NCBI GenBank assembly: GCA_009786985.1 | Contig: WRGW01000100.1 | Span: 1 to 36,162, forward strand | Length of the DNA stretch: 36,162 nucleotides | Direction: 5' to 3' | Origin: Oscillospiraceae bacterium | GTDB taxonomy: Bacteria > Bacillota > Clostridia > Oscillospirales > Ruminococcaceae | Shown: positions 33,377 to 36,162 of the stretch, one piece after another | Numbering within the stretch: the stretch's first letter is position 1 | How the letters are laid out: each line of letters opens with the position of its first letter | The notes under the pieces: model-generated | What the model was told of the DNA's origin: nothing | Seen by the model: only the letters and a program-made list of their open reading frames with translations | The model's database searches: none | Position numbers and translations under genes: made by a program

Positions 33377-34738
33377 CTATTGCCCTTTCCCTGATTTGGC
33401 TTTAACCATAGCAATGAAGTCTTCCATCACGCTTTCCATGTCTGGTTTACCGATTTCTTGTAGTGAATACTCTACACGAGTATACGGCTTTTGAATTTTG
33501 ATTACACGCGAAAGGTCAATCGGTGTTGCGATTACTACTGCATCACAGTCAACTTTGTTGATTGTCGCTTCTAAATCACGCATTTGCTCTTCGCCATATC
33601 CCATTGCTGGTAGTACGTTTCCGATTTCCGGATAAACGCTAAAAGTTTCAGCGAGTTTTCCCACAGCGTACGGGCGTGGGTCGATAATCTCAGCGGCTCC
33701 AAAGCGTTTAGCAGCAACCACTCCAGCCCCGATTTTCATTTCACCGTGAGTTAGTGTAGGACCATCTTCTACTATAAGAACACGTTTTCCTTTGATAGCA
33801 GATGAGTCTTCAGCACTGATTGTAGATGCAGCATCAACTACAGTTGCATTGGGGTTGACGAGTGCGGTATTTTCACGCACAGCCTGAATTCCGTCAAAAT
33901 CAGCACTGTCAATTTTATTGATTACAACTACATCAGCCATTCTGAGTGTCGCTTCACCAGGGTAATAAGCGAGTTCATGCCCTGGTCTATGAGGGTCTAC
34001 CACAGTTACCGTAAGGTCTGATTGGTAGAACGGGAAGTCGTTGTTACCACCGTCCCACAAAATGACATCGCAACCATCAGGGTCGGATTCAGCTGCTCTC
34101 ACAATTGCCTCATAGTCTACACCAGCGTAAATGACGTTGCCACGTGTGATGTGAGGTTCGTATTCTTCCATTTCTTCGATTGTGCATTTGTGAGTTTTTA
34201 AATCTTCTAAAGTTGCAAATCGCTGTACTTTTTGAGCCTCCAAATCTCCATAAGGCATTGGGTGGCGGATTGCGATTACTTTTAGCCCCGCTTCAATCAA
34301 GATTTCTGCGATTTTGCGTGATGTTTGGCTTTTTCCGCAACCAGTACGGGTTGCACCTACAGCGATTACTGGTTTAGTGCTTTTAATCATGGTTGTTTTA
34401 TGTCCGAGTAATGTGAAGTCAGCACCAGCTGCGTTTACTGCTGCCGAGATATTCATAACCGATTTATAAGGAACATCACTATAAGCAAACACACATTCAT
34501 CAACATCAAGCTTTTTGATTAGCTTCTCTAAATCTGATTGGTCGTATATAGGAATCCCGCTCGGGTAGAGATTTTTGTTTTGGTTCGCTAAACTTGGTGG
34601 ATATTTTCTTCCTGCAATATCAGGAATTTGTGCTGCAGTGAATGCAACAACCTCATAATCCTCGTTGTCTCTGTAGAAAGTGTTGAAATTGTGGAAATCT
34701 CTTCCGGCCGCTCCTATGATAATGACTTTTCTTGCCAT
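33377..34738 (-). CDS. Cyclic 2,3-diphosphoglycerate synthetase-like P-loop protein
   Basis: A 453-aa protein of the family named after the archaeal cyclic 2,3-diphosphoglycerate synthetase. A Rossmann-like N-terminal domain (KVIIIGAAGRDFHNFN, then the PPSLAN...YPSGIPIYD region) is followed by a P-loop domain with GATRTGCGKS at 128-137, VILWDGGNNDFPFY, VVDPHRPGHEL, and a GTPase-like NKID. Bacterial members are widespread, but their reaction is not established and cyclic 2,3-DPG is not known in most bacteria. Here it leads an operon with lldP and ppc and is divergent from gapA, so a role tied to three-carbon metabolism is an inference from context. The promoter is strong, with GAGGAGAAG before the ATG. 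Confidence 0.85.
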   Translation of the reverse strand: MARKVIIIGAAGRDFHNFNTFYRDNEDYEVVAFTAAQIPDIAGRKYPPSLANQNKNLYPSGIPIYDQSDLEKLIKKLDVDECVFAYSDVPYKSVMNISAAVNAAGADFTLLGHKTTMIKSTKPVIAVGATRTGCGKSQTSRKIAEILIEAGLKVIAIRHPMPYGDLEAQKVQRFATLEDLKTHKCTIEEMEEYEPHITRGNVIYAGVDYEAIVRAAESDPDGCDVILWDGGNNDFPFYQSDLTVTVVDPHRPGHELAYYPGEATLRMADVVVINKIDSADFDGIQAVRENTALVNPNATVVDAASTISAEDSSAIKGKRVLIVEDGPTLTHGEMKIGAGVVAAKRFGAAEIIDPRPYAVGKLAETFSVYPEIGNVLPAMGYGEEQMRDLEATINKVDCDAVVIATPIDLSRVIKIQKPYTRVEYSLQEIGKPDMESVMEDFIAMVKAKSGKGQ

Positions 34739-34787
34739 AACTCTTACTTCTCCTCTTTTATCTTATTTTTATACACTAAATCGCTTT

Positions 34788-34816
34788 ATTATATCACTAA
34801 ATGTTCTATTTGTCAA
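34788..34816 (-). promoter_or_regulatory. Promoter of the GTPase-lldP-ppc operon
   Basis: The minus strand shows TTGACA (34816-34811), a 17-nt spacer and TGA-TATAAT (hexamer 34793-34788, extended -10). It lies 29 nt from the divergent gapA promoter, close enough for shared regulation. Confidence 0.8.
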
Positions 34817-34845
34817 GTTTTTTTGTAATTTTTTTTGCAAAAATA

Positions 34846-34874
34846 TTGACAAGCACTTATTTTTATGTTATACT
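34846..34874 (+). promoter_or_regulatory. gapA promoter
   Basis: TTGACA (34846-34851), a 17-nt spacer and TGT-TATACT (hexamer 34869-34874, extended -10). The leader is about 45 nt. Confidence 0.8.
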
Positions 34875-34925
34875 ATGTATTATCAAGAATGAAAACCAAT
34901 ATTAAAATACGGAGGAAACTTAAAA

Positions 34926-35936
34926 ATGGCAGTAAAAGTAGCAATTAATGGATTCGGTAGAATTGGACGTTTAGCGTTTAGACAAATGTTTGGGGTGGCA
35001 GGGTATGACATCGTTGCAATTAACGATTTAACTAACCCTAAAATGCTCGCACACCTTCTAAAGTATGACACTGCTCAAGGTTCATACAAAGGAGATGTAA
35101 AAGCTGGTGACGATTCGATTACGGTTGACGGAAAAACAATTAAAATCTACGCTGAAAGAGATGCTAAAGATTTACCATGGAAATCACTCGATGTTGATAT
35201 GGTTCTTGAGTGTACTGGTTTTTATGTAACTAAAGCAAAATCTCAAGCACATATTGATGCTGGTGCTAAAAAAGTAATCATTTCTGCTCCTGCTGGTGAT
35301 GATTTACCTACAGTTGTATTTGGTGTAAATGAAAACGTGCTTGAAGCAAGTGATACTATTATCTCTGCGGCGAGCTGTACGACTAACTGCTTAGCTCCTA
35401 TGGCAAAAGCATTGAATGACCTTGCACCAATTCAATCTGGAATTATGTGTACAATCCACGCTTACACTGGTGACCAAATGACACTTGACGGTCCTCACCC
35501 TAAAGGTGATTTGAGAAGAGCGCGTGCTGCTGCTGCAAACATTGTTCCTAACTCTACTGGTGCGGCTAAAGCGATTGGTCTTGTAGTTCCAGAACTTAAT
35601 GGAAAACTAGTTGGAGCTGCTCAACGTGTACCAGTAATCACTGGTTCTGCTACGATTTTGACTGCTGTAGTCAAAGGTTCTGGTGTTACTAAAGACAGTA
35701 TCAACGCCGCTATGAAATCTACTGCAAATGCTTCTTTCGGTTACACCGAAGATGAGCTTGTATCTTCTGATATCATCGGTTGCGAATACGGTTCATTGTT
35801 TGATGCAACTCAAACTTTGGTAACTGATATGGGTGATGGAAGTTATCAAGTACAAGTCGTTTCATGGTATGATAACGAAAATTCTTACACTTCTAACATG
35901 GTTAGAACTATTAAATATTTCGCAGAGTTGAAATGA
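34926..35936 (+). CDS. gapA: Glyceraldehyde-3-phosphate dehydrogenase (type I)
   Basis: A 336-aa NAD-dependent glycolytic enzyme converting glyceraldehyde-3-phosphate to 1,3-bisphosphoglycerate. The N-terminal [10 protein letters not shown] binds NAD, and VAINDLT has the Asp that favours NAD over NADP. The catalytic segment [17 protein letters not shown] carries Cys151. The C-terminal [20 protein letters not shown] is typical. ACGGAGGAAAC lies before the ATG. The gene is monocistronic, with a strong promoter and terminator. pgk and tpi, often downstream, are not in the next 220 nt. Confidence 0.97.
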   Translation: MAVKVAINGFGRIGRLAFRQMFGVAGYDIVAINDLTNPKMLAHLLKYDTAQGSYKGDVKAGDDSITVDGKTIKIYAERDAKDLPWKSLDVDMVLECTGFYVTKAKSQAHIDAGAKKVIISAPAGDDLPTVVFGVNENVLEASDTIISAASCTTNCLAPMAKALNDLAPIQSGIMCTIHAYTGDQMTLDGPHPKGDLRRARAAAANIVPNSTGAAKAIGLVVPELNGKLVGAAQRVPVITGSATILTAVVKGSGVTKDSINAAMKSTANASFGYTEDELVSSDIIGCEYGSLFDATQTLVTDMGDGSYQVQVVSWYDNENSYTSNMVRTIKYFAELK

Positions 35937-35966
35937 ATCTAAGCCAAAACAAGAGTTTCTAAAAAC

Positions 35967-36002
35967 AAAAAGACTGTTTCGTGTTATCGAAACAGTCTTT
36001 TT
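35967..36002 (+). terminator. gapA terminator
   Basis: A perfect 15-bp stem (35967-35981 with 35988-36002), a 6-nt loop and a T6 tail, 30 nt after the stop codon. Confidence 0.9.
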
Positions 36003-36054
36003 TATTAGTTGTGTAATTAAGTAGAGTGTTAAAAGCCAAGTGTAGAGATGTTTT

Positions 36055-36162
36055 GCAAAACAAGAGCAAAGCCCGTCTTGCTGGGGGATACTCTTGTTTT
36101 GCTTTGCTTGTCGTCGAGATACCCCCATTCCAGACGGGCAAAGCCCGTCTTGCTGGGGGATA
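36055..36162. repeat. Palindromic repeat cluster at the right edge (cut by the window)
   Basis: Perfect 12-bp arms GCAAAACAAGAG (36055-36066) and CTCTTGTTTTGC (36091-36102) enclose a 25-nt unit (36066-36090). That unit recurs exactly at 36138-36162, the last base of the window. The second copy is half of another hairpin (CCCCCA...TGGGGG, GACGGGC/GCCCGTC). The GCAAAACAA arm also flanks repeat copy A, and CCCCCATTCCAGAC is shared with the terminator at 270-283. No ORF is present. Confidence 0.6.

Overview
The window looks like chromosome from a low-GC, anaerobic, fermentative Firmicute of the class Clostridia. Support comes from the AdhE gene next to a three-subunit NAD-linked [FeFe] hydrogenase operon, a membrane pyrophosphatase of the K+-dependent sequence type, AGGAGG-type ribosome binding sites, very regular TTGACA-17-TATAAT promoters, and a dockerin-like secreted protein. 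The genus cannot be fixed from sequence reading alone. No rRNA, tRNA, phage, transposase or CRISPR array was seen.

Layout, left to right. Positions 1-389: promoter and structured leader of a leftward gene whose start lies just outside the window, then a terminator. 390-5205: glycogen phosphorylase and the ion-pumping pyrophosphatase, both leftward, each with its own promoter. 5405-13467, rightward: a YihY/BrkB membrane protein, AdhE, and hydCBA. 13573-15381: a zinc-ribbon, single-span membrane protein. 15504-16664 (leftward): metK, followed by an intergenic region carrying a MITE-like inverted-repeat element. 17110-21149 (leftward): a tight translation/cofactor operon prfA-sua5-coaE-M18 aminopeptidase. 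21411-26410, mostly leftward: a flippase, a small rightward membrane ORF overlapping tadA antisense, xre-tadA, a CxxC zinc-ribbon protein with a long leader, and a DivIVA-like protein with a repetitive acidic tail. 26725-28630 (rightward): peptide deformylase and a dockerin-like protein with a hypervariable-looking acidic tail. 28815-34738 (leftward): an operon of a cyclic-2,3-diphosphoglycerate-synthetase-like GTPase, lactate permease and PEP carboxylase. It is divergent from gapA (34926-35936).

The metabolic genes fit one fermentation scheme. Glycogen is phosphorolysed, glycolysis runs through GAPDH, and PEP is carboxylated to oxaloacetate. Lactate is exchanged across the membrane. Reducing power is vented as ethanol (AdhE) and H2 (HydABC), while PPi is recovered as an ion gradient.

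The most unusual material is between genes. A 99-nt multi-hairpin repeat occurs three times (21256-21354, 24098-24250 in reverse and expanded, 24998-25096). Each copy sits just downstream of a consensus leftward promoter, ahead of prfA, xre-tadA and the zinc-ribbon gene. Other palindromic units lie at 22922-23025 and at both window edges. Whether these are mobile palindromic repeats or leader RNAs is open; the reversed orientation of one copy favours a mobile element.

All calls come from reading sequence and translations. No database search, folding or alignment program was run.
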